DNA of 37,862 nucleotides. Origin: Pseudomonadota bacterium (lineage in GTDB: Bacteria > Pseudomonadota > Gammaproteobacteria > Steroidobacterales > Steroidobacteraceae). The notes beneath the pieces were generated by a model that worked only from the letters and a program-made list of their open reading frames with translations, was not told the origin of the DNA and ran no database searches. Position numbers and translations under genes: made by a program. The stretch spans positions 1 through 37,862 of the forward strand of contig JAEWAF010000036.1 of the NCBI GenBank assembly GCA_023391815.1, read 5' to 3'. Positions 7,558-15,673 of this stretch are shown piece by piece (within the stretch, counting starts at the first letter, position 1; each line of letters starts with the position of its first letter).

Positions 7558-8559
7558 GTGCCGAAAAAAATCCTCCCGCTCGTCGTGCTCGCACTGCTGG
7601 CGTTCGCTGTGCTGGGCTACTGGTTGTTGCGTCGTGATCACGAAAGCTCGCAGATCGTCCTGCAAGGAAACGTCGATTTGCGTCAGGTCGAGCTCCCCTT
7701 CAACGACAGCGAGCGCATCGCCGAAGTGCTGGTCGACGAAGGCATGACTGTGAAGGCGGGCCAGGTGCTGGCGCGACTGGAAACAGGTCGGCTCCTCCCG
7801 CGTGTAGCGCAGGCGGAAGCGCAGGTCGCCGCACAACGTGAGGTTCTGCGCAAGCTTCAGAATGGCGCGCGTCCCGAAGAAAAGGCGCAGGCCCGCGCGG
7901 CGCTGGCGGCTGCGCAAGCTGAAGCAGTGAACGCGGCGAGCCAACTGCAACGACTACGAAGCATCAACGATGAATCGAAGGGCCGCGCCATCAGCCCGCA
8001 AGATCTCGAAGCTGCCGTTGCAGCGGCGCGAACGGCCGAAGCACAAGCCGAAAGTTCGCGTAAGGCGCTGGATCTGACGCTCGCGGGTCCGCGCGCTGAA
8101 GAAATCGCTCAGGCGAAAGCGCAACTCGATGCAGCCGAGGCCGAACTGGCATTACTCAAACGTCAGCTCGCCGATGCGGAGTTGGTGGCGCCCACCGATG
8201 GAGTGATTCGCAATCGGCTCATGGAGCCCGGCGAGCTGGCGACCCCGCAACGTCCGGTGTTCGCCGTGGCGATCACGACGCCTAAGTGGATTCGAGCCTA
8301 TCTCTCCGAAGTGCAATTGAGCCGCGTCGCGCTGGGCGCGCCGGCGCGTGTGACCATGGACAGCGCCCCGAACCACCCGCTCTCAGGCAAGGTCGGGTTC
8401 ATCTCCTCCACCGCGGAATTCACTCCGAAGACCGTGCAGACCGAGGAACTGCGCACCAGCCTGGTCTATGAAATCCGCGTGTTCGTCGACGATCCGCAAG
8501 ACAAGTTGCGGCTCGGCATGCCGGCGACCGTGACGATCACACCCGAGACTGCAAAATGA
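7558..8559 (+). CDS. ybhG: HlyD-family membrane fusion protein of ABC exporter (YbhG-like)
   Basis: This periplasmic adaptor links the inner-membrane transporter to the outer-membrane channel. The GTG start (PKKILPLVV follows) leads straight into one hydrophobic anchor at about residues 5-23. Residues about 35-75 form the first half of the lipoyl/barrel-sandwich domain (QGNVDLRQVELPF, EGMTVKAGQVLARLE). Residues about 78-205 are a long Ala/Glu/Arg-rich coiled-coil hairpin. The second lipoyl half follows (APTDGVIRNRLMEPGE), then a beta-barrel domain. At 333 residues it matches YbhG. It is the first gene of a five-gene operon, and its stop overlaps the next start by 4 bp (ATGA). Confidence 0.92.
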   Translation: MPKKILPLVVLALLAFAVLGYWLLRRDHESSQIVLQGNVDLRQVELPFNDSERIAEVLVDEGMTVKAGQVLARLETGRLLPRVAQAEAQVAAQREVLRKLQNGARPEEKAQARAALAAAQAEAVNAASQLQRLRSINDESKGRAISPQDLEAAVAAARTAEAQAESSRKALDLTLAGPRAEEIAQAKAQLDAAEAELALLKRQLADAELVAPTDGVIRNRLMEPGELATPQRPVFAVAITTPKWIRAYLSEVQLSRVALGAPARVTMDSAPNHPLSGKVGFISSTAEFTPKTVQTEELRTSLVYEIRVFVDDPQDKLRLGMPATVTITPETAK

Positions 8560-10316
8560 ACGCGGGCGCTGGCGACCTCATCGTTCGGGGCGAGGCGCTC
8601 ACCAAGCGTTTCGCTCGACCGAAGAACGATCCGATCACCGCGCTCGATCATGTTTCCTTCGGGGCGCGACACGGCGCGTTGACGGCGCTCGTCGGCCCCG
8701 ATGGCGCAGGCAAAACGACGTTGCTACGCCTCGCGGCGGGACTCATGAAGCCCGACGAAGGCACGCTCACCGTGCTCGGTCTCGACGCGGCCAAGCAGCC
8801 GCAGGCCATTCAAGATCGCATCAGTTACATGCCCCAGCGCTTCGGTCTCTACGAGGACCTGAGCGTGCAGGAGAATCTGGACTTATATGCGGACCTGCAC
8901 GGGGTCACTCACGAACAGCGGGCCGAACGTTATCCGCGACTGATGGAAATGACGGCACTCGCGCCGTTTCTCGATCGGCTGGCCGGCAAGCTCTCCGGCG
9001 GCATGAAACAAAAGCTCGGCTTGGCCTGCACGCTGGTGCGCTCGCCGGAACTGCTGCTGCTCGACGAGCCGACCGTCGGCGTCGACCCGTTATCTCGACG
9101 CGAGCTCTGGGACATCGTGAGCGGGCTCGTCGATAACGAAGGCTTGTCCGTGCTCGTCAGCACCTCCTACATGGACGAGGCCGAACGTTGCGCGCACGTG
9201 GTAGTGCTACATGAAGGCAAGGTGCTCGCGAGTGGCCCACCGAACGAGTTGCGGTCGCGCGCGAACGGCCATTCATTCTTTGTTTCCTCACAGCGGCAAG
9301 AACCCGCGCGGAAGTTGCAAGCGGAGCTCATCGATCGCCCCGACGTGATCGATGCCGTTCCTCAAGGCGGCCAGGTACGCGTGGTGCTGCGTGAACGTGA
9401 ACCATTGGCGCTCGATCATGCAACGATCGAAGCGACGACGCCGAATCTCGAAGACAGCCTGATGATGTTGCTGAGGCAGGAGAGCCACGTGCGGCCCGCT
9501 GCGAAAGCCGCACTCGATCTCACTCAGAGAACGACGGAGGCTCACGACGTCGTCATCGAAGTGCACAACCTGGTCCGCACGTTCGGCGACTTCACCGCGG
9601 TGAACCGCACCAGCTTCGAGGTGCAGCGGGGCGAAGTGTTCGGGCTGCTCGGCCCGAACGGCGCCGGCAAGACGACCACCTTCCGAATGTTGTGTGGCCT
9701 GCTGCCCGCCACCTCTGGAACTTTACGAGTCGCTGGCGCGGACCTCCGACGGGCACGCGCCGAGGCTCGACAGAACATCGGCTACGTGGCGCAGAAGTTC
9801 TCGCTCTATGGCGACATCAGCGTGCTCGAGAATCTGCAATTCTTCGCCGGCGCCTACGGCTTGCGCAATTCCCGAGCCGAAGAGCGCATCGAATGGGCGA
9901 TGGAGAATTTCGAGCTCAAGGAGCGCGCGACCTCCACTGCCGGCTCGCTGCCCGGCGGGTTTCAACGCCGTTTGGCAATGGCGGCAGCGCTATTGCACGA
10001 GCCCGCCATCGTGTTTCTCGACGAGCCGACGAGCGGCGCGGACCCGCTGGCCAGACGCGAATTCTGGCGGCGAATCGGCTCGCTCGCCGATCACGGCACC
10101 ACGATCGTGGTCACGACGCACTTCATGGAAGAAGCCGAGTACTGCGACCGGATCATGATCCAGGACGCGGGCACGATGTTGGCCATCGGCACGCCCGAGG
10201 AGGTGCGCAAACAGGCCGGCGAAGCCGACCGACCCGCCCGATCCATGGAAGAGGCGTTCATCGGCATCGTCGAACACGCGCGCGAACGAGCGCAGCGTCA
10301 GGAGCATGCCGCGTGA
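8556..10316 (+). CDS. ybhF: Dual ATP-binding ABC transporter subunit (YbhF-like)
   Basis: The 586-residue cytoplasmic protein holds two nucleotide-binding domains in tandem and powers export through the two following permeases. NBD1 has Walker A GPDGAGKTT (47-55), signature LSGGMKQ (146-152) and Walker B LLLLDEP (166-172). NBD2 has Walker A GPNGAGKTT (366-374), signature LPGGFQ (about 465-470), Walker B VFLDEP (about 486-491) and the H-loop TTHFMEEAE with His522. NBD1 lacks the H-loop His: it reads VSTSYMDEAE with Ser at 204. Because ABC sites are composite, one site would be canonical (Walker A2, signature 1, His522) and the other degenerate. It overlaps ybhG by 4 bp, and the following permease GTG overlaps its stop. 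Confidence 0.94.
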   Translation: MNAGAGDLIVRGEALTKRFARPKNDPITALDHVSFGARHGALTALVGPDGAGKTTLLRLAAGLMKPDEGTLTVLGLDAAKQPQAIQDRISYMPQRFGLYEDLSVQENLDLYADLHGVTHEQRAERYPRLMEMTALAPFLDRLAGKLSGGMKQKLGLACTLVRSPELLLLDEPTVGVDPLSRRELWDIVSGLVDNEGLSVLVSTSYMDEAERCAHVVVLHEGKVLASGPPNELRSRANGHSFFVSSQRQEPARKLQAELIDRPDVIDAVPQGGQVRVVLREREPLALDHATIEATTPNLEDSLMMLLRQESHVRPAAKAALDLTQRTTEAHDVVIEVHNLVRTFGDFTAVNRTSFEVQRGEVFGLLGPNGAGKTTTFRMLCGLLPATSGTLRVAGADLRRARAEARQNIGYVAQKFSLYGDISVLENLQFFAGAYGLRNSRAEERIEWAMENFELKERATSTAGSLPGGFQRRLAMAAALLHEPAIVFLDEPTSGADPLARREFWRRIGSLADHGTTIVVTTHFMEEAEYCDRIMIQDAGTMLAIGTPEEVRKQAGEADRPARSMEEAFIGIVEHARERAQRQEHAA

Positions 10317-11461
10317 GTGACCAAGCCACTCATACGCACCGACTCTCCTGGCGCCGATTGCGTGCGCTGACGGTGAAGGAAACGCGCCAGCTGGTTCGGG
10401 ACAAGAGCAATCTCATGGTCGGCCTGTTCCTGCCGGTCGTGCTGATTCTGATTTTCGGCTACGGCTTGTCCTTCGATGTGAGAAACGCCTCGGTCGGCAT
10501 CGTCTCGCAGGACAGTTCGCCCACCGCACGAGATGTCGTCGCGGGGTTCTATCTGTCGCCCTACTTCACCGTCACCGAACTGCACTCGATGCGCGATGCC
10601 CAACGCCTGATGCGCTCGGGCAAGATCGAGGCGATCGTGTACCTGCAGAGCGATTTCTCGCGGCAACTGGCGGCCGGCGACGCAACCATTCAAGTCCTCG
10701 TCAACGGCGTGGATGCGAACCGCGCGCGGGTGCTGGAAAGCTTCGCTCAAGGCGCGATCGGACAGTGGAGCGTCAAACGCGCAGCCGCCGGCGCAGGCAG
10801 TGCTATGCCCACGCCCGCCGTGCAACTGCAAACACGGTTGTGGTTCAACGAGGCGAATACCAGCACTTACTTCCTGGTTCCAGGGCTCATCGTCCTCATC
10901 ATGACTTTGAACGGCGCGCTGCTCACGTCGTTGGTGATGGCGCGTGAGTGGGAGCGCGGCACGCTGGAATCGCTATTCGTCACGCCCATCAATACCTTCG
11001 AGCTCATCGCCTCCAAGCTCATCCCCTATTTCGGCGTCGGCCTGGCGGGTCTCACGATGTGCCTGCTGGCCGGGAAATTTCTGTTCTTCGTCCCGATCCG
11101 CGGCTCGCTGCTGTTGATCGTATTGATCTCGATGCTCTACCTGCTGGTGTCGCTGAGCCTGGGCCTGCTGATCTCCGCCGCCACCAAGAACCAGTTTCTC
11201 GCCTCGCAGATCGCGCTGATCACCAGCTTTCTGCCAGCATTGATGCTGTCGGGCTTCATTTTCGATCTGCGTAGCGTTCCCGTCATCGTGCGCGCCATCA
11301 GTACGGTGCTGCCGCCGACGTACTACGTCGAAGCGTTACAAACGCTCTTTCTCGCCGGCAATGTGCCCGGCCTGCTCATCAAGGACGTGGCCGTACTGCT
11401 GGTCGCGGCGATCCTGCTGTTCGTCCTCATTCGGATCAACACGCGGAAGCAACTCGTATGA
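10313..11461 (+). CDS. ybhS: ABC-2 type permease (YbhS-like)
   Basis: This is the first of two inner-membrane permease subunits of the exporter. The 382-residue product has the ABC-2 plan: a cytoplasmic N-terminus (RLRALTVKETRQLVRDKSNL), one helix (LMVGLFLPVVLILIFGYGLS), a large periplasmic loop of about 150 residues, then five helices from about residue 180 to the end. The conserved EWERGTLESLFVTPI between helices is diagnostic. The GTG at 10313 is chosen because GGAG lies 8 bp upstream and it overlaps the ybhF stop; the frame is open much further upstream only as a shadow of ybhF. Its stop overlaps the next ATG (ATGA). It pairs with the next gene as a heterodimer. Confidence 0.92.
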   Translation: MSDQATHTHRLSWRRLRALTVKETRQLVRDKSNLMVGLFLPVVLILIFGYGLSFDVRNASVGIVSQDSSPTARDVVAGFYLSPYFTVTELHSMRDAQRLMRSGKIEAIVYLQSDFSRQLAAGDATIQVLVNGVDANRARVLESFAQGAIGQWSVKRAAAGAGSAMPTPAVQLQTRLWFNEANTSTYFLVPGLIVLIMTLNGALLTSLVMAREWERGTLESLFVTPINTFELIASKLIPYFGVGLAGLTMCLLAGKFLFFVPIRGSLLLIVLISMLYLLVSLSLGLLISAATKNQFLASQIALITSFLPALMLSGFIFDLRSVPVIVRAISTVLPPTYYVEALQTLFLAGNVPGLLIKDVAVLLVAAILLFVLIRINTRKQLV

Positions 11462-12576
11462 ACGCGACGCTCCACCGCATCGCCATCCTGATCCGCAAGG
11501 AGCTGATCGCGATTCTGAAAGATCCGCGCAGCCGGCTGGTGTTGGTGGTGCCCGTGATCATGCAATCGCTGCTGTTCGGGTATGCGGCCACGTTCGATTT
11601 GAATGAAGTGCCGTATGCGCTGCTCGACACGGACCGAAGCAACGCGTCGACTCGGCTCATGGCGACGATCGACGGCTCGGGCGTCTTCAAGCGAGTGGCG
11701 AATCTGACCAATGCGTCGCAGATCGGCGAGACCATCGGCAAGAAGCGCGCGATTCTGGTCATTCAGGTGCCCGCCAATTTCGAGCGCGACATCCTGTCCG
11801 GACGTGGCGGCGTCCTGCAGGTGATTGCCGACGGACGCAACACCAACACCGGCAACGTCGCGGCCTCGTACGTGGCCGCTGCCGTCGATCGTTTCAACAC
11901 ACAATGGAACGAACTGCGCGGCGGTCCGACGCCGGCGCTCACGATCCAAACCCGCGCCTGGTACAACCCGAACATGGAGACGCGCTGGGCGATGATTCCG
12001 AGCCTGGTCGGCGCGCTCAGCATGCTTCAGGTGCTCATGCTCTCGGCGCTGTCCGTCGCGCGTGAGCGGGAACAAGGCACGTTCGATCAGTTGCTGGTGA
12101 CGCCGCTGCGCCCGACGGAGATCATGATCGGCAAGGCCGTGCCGCCCATTCTCATCGGACTGACGCAATCTTCGATCATCTTCCTGGTAGCGCGCTTCTG
12201 GTTCGGCATTCCCTTTCAAGGCTCGCTGTTCACCCTCTATTCCGGGCTGCTGCTGTTCACGACTGCCGCGGTCGGCATCGGCCTCGCGCTCTCGGCCTTC
12301 TCGAAGACCATGCAACAGGCCATGTTGTACACGTTCGTTCTGCTGATGCCGATGATGCTGTTGTCGGGACTGACCTCGGCGATCAGCAACATGCCCCCGG
12401 CCATGCAGTACCTCACCTATGTCAATCCGCTGCGCTATGCCATCGACCTGGTGCGGCGTGTCTATCTCGAAGGCGCGAGCTTCGCTTATCTCTACCACGA
12501 CATGTGGCCGCTGGTGATCATCGCATTGGTGACTCTGCCGACCGCGGCGTGGTTGTTCCGACACCGGCTCGTGTAG
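11458..12576 (+). CDS. ybhR: ABC-2 type permease (YbhR-like)
   Basis: This is the second permease subunit, 372 residues, with the same topology as its neighbour: an N-terminal IRKELIAILKDPRSRLVL segment, one helix, a periplasmic loop with NPNMETRWAMIPSLVG at its end, and a C-terminal helix bundle. The hallmark REREQGTFDQLLVTPLRPTEI lies before the third helix. It starts inside the stop of the upstream permease (4-bp overlap), so the two are translated in tandem, as expected for a heterodimeric channel. The outer-membrane factor follows after 7 bp. The substrate is unknown; E. coli YbhFSR has been linked to drug and cation efflux. Confidence 0.92.
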   Translation: MNATLHRIAILIRKELIAILKDPRSRLVLVVPVIMQSLLFGYAATFDLNEVPYALLDTDRSNASTRLMATIDGSGVFKRVANLTNASQIGETIGKKRAILVIQVPANFERDILSGRGGVLQVIADGRNTNTGNVAASYVAAAVDRFNTQWNELRGGPTPALTIQTRAWYNPNMETRWAMIPSLVGALSMLQVLMLSALSVAREREQGTFDQLLVTPLRPTEIMIGKAVPPILIGLTQSSIIFLVARFWFGIPFQGSLFTLYSGLLLFTTAAVGIGLALSAFSKTMQQAMLYTFVLLMPMMLLSGLTSAISNMPPAMQYLTYVNPLRYAIDLVRRVYLEGASFAYLYHDMWPLVIIALVTLPTAAWLFRHRLV

Positions 12577-12583
12577 GTGTGCC

Positions 12584-14020
12584 ATGCGAACCCAGATCAG
12601 CCTCCTCCTAACTTCGGCGTTGCTCAGCGCATGCGCCGTCGGCCCCGATTTCAAAGCGCCCACCCCCGCTTTGCCTGAGCACTGGCACGATACGGCGGCC
12701 ACGACCGAAACGCTCGAGCAGACGTGGTGGAAACAATTCCACGATCCGCTACTCGACGAGCTGGTCGAGCGCGCGCTCGCGAACAACGCCGACATGCAGC
12801 TCGCCATGCTACGAGTTGCGCAGAGCCGAGTCTTGCGCAAGGCGGACGCGGGCTCGCTGTGGCCGAACGTGAACGCCAAAGGCTCCTATCAGCGCGAACG
12901 GCAGAGCGAAGTCGGCACCGCCACACGCCTGATCAGCCTGATCGCCCCGCCGGGAGATACCAAACAAATCGTCTCGCTGCTCTCCGATCCGTTCAGCGTG
13001 TATCAGGTCGGTTTCGACGTCGGTTGGGAGCTGGATCTGTGGGGCCGGGTTCGCCGCACGATAGAAGCGTCCGACGCGAACGTGCGATCGAGCGAGCAGG
13101 ATCTGCGAGACGCTCAACTCTCTCTGGTGAGCGAAGTCGTGCGCGGCTATCTGGAATTACGCGGCGCTCAGGATCAACTGCGGATTGCGAACGCGGACGC
13201 AGCCGCGAGCGCGGATCTGGTGGAGCTCACGGAGTATCGAGTCAAAGGCGGCCTGATCGATCAACTCGATCTCGCCACGCAGCGCGCCAGCCTGGCCGAC
13301 ACGCGTTCGACCCTGCCGCAATTGAAACAACAGGAAGTGCAACTGTTGAGCGCGCTGGCGGTGCTGCTCAATGAACCGCCCGGATCGCTCGACGCACGAC
13401 TCGCCGCCGCGCCAGCGACGTTCACGTTACCACCCGCAGTCGCCGGCGGCGTGCCGTCGGAAGTCGCGCGGCGCCGTCCTGATATTCAGCGAGCTGAAGC
13501 ACAATTGCATGCGGCCACGGCGGAGATCGGCGTTGCCGTCGCGGACTTGTATCCGCGCTTCACATTGTCGGGCGGCTTCGTGCAGGAGGCGCTGAAGGCG
13601 TCGGATCTCGGCGATTGGGGCGCCCGGCAGTGGTCCATCGGGCCGAGCATCAGCCTGCCTATCTTCGATGGCGGCCGTCGGCGCGCGGTCGTGGAAGTTC
13701 GTAAGCTCGACCAGCAGCAGGCCGCGATCTCGTACCAACAAACAGTGTTACGCGCGTGGCATGAAATCGAAACCGCGTTGAGCGGCTACACCGCCGAGCA
13801 GGAACACAATCGCGAACTGTCCACCGCGCTCGCCGCGAGCCGTGACGCTTATGACATCGCTCGCGTCCGCTACAACCACGGCATGATCAATTATCTCGGC
13901 GAGCTCGAAGCACGACGCACGTTACTGCAGACAGAACGCGCATACAGTCGGAGCAACACAGAGCTGGGAACGCAGCTGGTCGCGGTCTACAAAGCGCTCG
14001 GAGGTGGTTGGCCGGATTGA
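12584..14020 (+). CDS. NodT-family outer-membrane efflux lipoprotein
   Basis: The 478-residue protein is a TolC-like outer-membrane channel that completes the tripartite exporter. It opens with a lipoprotein signal (MRTQISLLLTSALLSAC, lipobox LSAC, lipidated Cys17) and AVGPDFKAP, the usual start of RND/NodT-type outer-membrane lipoproteins. Two homologous halves of long helices follow (LDELVERALANNADMQLAMLRV in the first, VARRRPDIQRAEAQLHAATA in the second). EWWKQF-like TWWKQFHDPLL is also typical. E. coli ybhGFSR lacks such a gene and uses TolC, so this locus is self-contained. It sits 7 bp after the permease, at the end of the operon. Confidence 0.93.
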   Translation: MRTQISLLLTSALLSACAVGPDFKAPTPALPEHWHDTAATTETLEQTWWKQFHDPLLDELVERALANNADMQLAMLRVAQSRVLRKADAGSLWPNVNAKGSYQRERQSEVGTATRLISLIAPPGDTKQIVSLLSDPFSVYQVGFDVGWELDLWGRVRRTIEASDANVRSSEQDLRDAQLSLVSEVVRGYLELRGAQDQLRIANADAAASADLVELTEYRVKGGLIDQLDLATQRASLADTRSTLPQLKQQEVQLLSALAVLLNEPPGSLDARLAAAPATFTLPPAVAGGVPSEVARRRPDIQRAEAQLHAATAEIGVAVADLYPRFTLSGGFVQEALKASDLGDWGARQWSIGPSISLPIFDGGRRRAVVEVRKLDQQQAAISYQQTVLRAWHEIETALSGYTAEQEHNRELSTALAASRDAYDIARVRYNHGMINYLGELEARRTLLQTERAYSRSNTELGTQLVAVYKALGGGWPD

Positions 14021-14029
14021 AAATCTGAT

Positions 14030-14095
14030 GGGGCGGACGCCCCTGCCCCGGCCACTTCCAGAGTATACGGGGTCCGGGGGCTTGCCGTAAGCCCC
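14030..14095 (+). terminator. Pair of GC-rich hairpins after the exporter operon
   Basis: GGGGCG/CGCCCC (14030-14043) and GGGGCTT-N5-AAGCCCC (14077-14095) follow the last operon gene. Neither has a T-tract, so an intrinsic terminator is possible but not proved. Confidence 0.3.
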
Positions 14096-14121
14096 GGGGC
14101 TTGTCTCAGCATCGCCGGCCC

Positions 14122-14144
14122 ATGCCACCCTGGCATTTCGGAGG
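14122..14144 (+). promoter_or_regulatory. Inverted repeat and strong ribosome-binding site before the monooxygenase
   Basis: ATGCCA-CCC-TGGCAT (14122-14136) ends 3 bp before a perfect GGAGG (14140-14144), which is 5 bp from the ATG. The repeat could be an operator or an RNA hairpin that affects ribosome access. Both readings are inference. Confidence 0.4.
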
Positions 14145-14149
14145 CAGCG

Positions 14150-15673
14150 ATGAGCAAACATTCGGTCGTGATCGTCGGCGCAGGCCCGACGGGAATGATG
14201 CTGGCGGGCGAACTGGCGCTGGCGGGCGTCGACGTTGCGATAGTTGAGCGACGGGTCAGCCCCGAGATCGTTGGCTCGCGCGCCGGCGGCCTGCACGTGC
14301 GTACCATCGAAGAGCTCGACCAGCGTGGCATCGCCGATCGCTTCATCTCGCAGGGAACGCTGCATAAGGTCGTGCACTTCCACGCTCCTCTCGACATCAG
14401 CGACCTTCCCTCCCGACACAACTACGTGCTCGGGCTCTGGCAAAGCCATATCGAGCGCATCCTGGCCGGCTGGGTCGACGAGCTGGCCGTGCCGATCTAT
14501 CGTGGCCGGGAGGTCTCGGAATTCACACAGGACGATACCGGCGTCGAGGTCGCGCTATCGGGCGGCACGACGTTGCGAGCCGAATATCTGGTCGGCTGCG
14601 ACGGTGGACGCAGTATGGTTCGTAAAACGGCCGGTATCGAATTTCCCGGCTGGGATCCGACGACCAGTTGGTTGATCGCCGAAGCACAGATGTCCGCCGA
14701 ACCCGAATGGGGCTTTCGTTATGACGCCGCCGGTGGACACGGAATCGGCAAGTTGGAAGACGGCCGCGTGCGCCTGGTGCTGACCGAGCGACAACTGGGA
14801 CCTGCGACCGAGCCAACGCTGCGGGATGTAAGTGAAGCGTTGGTCGCGATCTACGGGACGGATTACGGAATCCACAGCGCGACCTGGATTTCACGATTCA
14901 CCGACATGACTCGGCAGGCCGCGACTTATCGCGTCCGGCGCGTTCTCCTGGCCGGCGACGCCGCGCACGTGCATCCGCCCGTCGGCGGACAGGGTCTCAA
15001 CATCGGCGTGCACGATGCAGTCAATCTGGGTTGGAAACTGGCACAGGTGATCAAAGGAACGTCGCCCGAAAGCCTGCTCGATACTTATCATGCCGAGCGC
15101 CATCCCGTGGCTGCCCGCGTGCTACAGAACACGATGGCGCAAACCCTGCTTCGCCGTCAGGACGAGCGCACCAAAGCGGTCGGCCAGCTCGTTACAGAAT
15201 TCCTCGCCATGGACGAGCCTCGCAAACGCATGGCCGCGGAAATGTCCGGACTGGCCGTACGATACGATTTCGGCGACTCCGACAAGAAACATCCGCTGCT
15301 CGGCCGCCGCATGCCCGATCTCGACCTCGTCACCGCCAACGGCACGGTTCGAGTGTTCACTCTGCTGCACAAAGCTCGGCCGGTGCTGCTGAATTTCCAC
15401 GAACCTGCCAGCCTCGATGTCACTGCCTGGGCAGATCGCGTTCCTTCGATCGACGCCAGATATGACGGAGCTTGGGAGCTGCCCGCGATCGGCGCGGTCA
15501 CTGCGCCGAGTGCGGTGTTGCTCCGGCCCGACGGATATGTCGCATGGGTCGGAGACGGAGCTCAGGATGGGCTGACCGATGCGCTGACTCAGTGGTTCGG
15601 GCCGCCCTCAACGGTCGAGCAAATGTCGCACGCGCGCGGCCAGTTGGGTGCGATTGAAAGGCTTGGTCAATAG
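14150..15673 (+). CDS. FAD-dependent monooxygenase (class A aromatic/rifampicin hydroxylase-like)
   Basis: The 507-residue enzyme belongs to the single-component flavoprotein hydroxylases that use NAD(P)H and oxygen to hydroxylate aromatic substrates. The three family motifs are present: the FAD-binding VIVGAGPTGMMLAGEL at about residues 7-22, the DG motif CDGGRSMVRKTAGI near 160, and the GD motif VLLAGDAAHVHPPVGGQGLN near 265-285. After residue about 390 a thioredoxin-like C-terminal domain follows (LLGRRMPDLDL, then LLRPDGYVAWVG), as in pentachlorophenol and rifampicin monooxygenases. The substrate cannot be assigned. A strong GGAGG precedes the ATG. The last 22 codons overlap the 3' end of the convergent histidine kinase gene (15608-15673). 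Confidence 0.88.
   Translation: MSKHSVVIVGAGPTGMMLAGELALAGVDVAIVERRVSPEIVGSRAGGLHVRTIEELDQRGIADRFISQGTLHKVVHFHAPLDISDLPSRHNYVLGLWQSHIERILAGWVDELAVPIYRGREVSEFTQDDTGVEVALSGGTTLRAEYLVGCDGGRSMVRKTAGIEFPGWDPTTSWLIAEAQMSAEPEWGFRYDAAGGHGIGKLEDGRVRLVLTERQLGPATEPTLRDVSEALVAIYGTDYGIHSATWISRFTDMTRQAATYRVRRVLLAGDAAHVHPPVGGQGLNIGVHDAVNLGWKLAQVIKGTSPESLLDTYHAERHPVAARVLQNTMAQTLLRRQDERTKAVGQLVTEFLAMDEPRKRMAAEMSGLAVRYDFGDSDKKHPLLGRRMPDLDLVTANGTVRVFTLLHKARPVLLNFHEPASLDVTAWADRVPSIDARYDGAWELPAIGAVTAPSAVLLRPDGYVAWVGDGAQDGLTDALTQWFGPPSTVEQMSHARGQLGAIERLGQ

Noticed and set aside
11323..12879. Long minus-strand open frame (518 codons) opposite the YbhR-like permease
   Set aside because: It is an antisense shadow of high-GC coding DNA. 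The plus strand encodes a clear ABC-2 permease, and the minus-strand product is low-complexity (rich in Arg, His, Gln) with no motif.
14150..15673. Firm naming of the monooxygenase as a rifampicin-inactivating enzyme
   Set aside because: The fold and C-terminal domain agree, but substrate residues cannot be judged by eye and many class A hydroxylases look alike.
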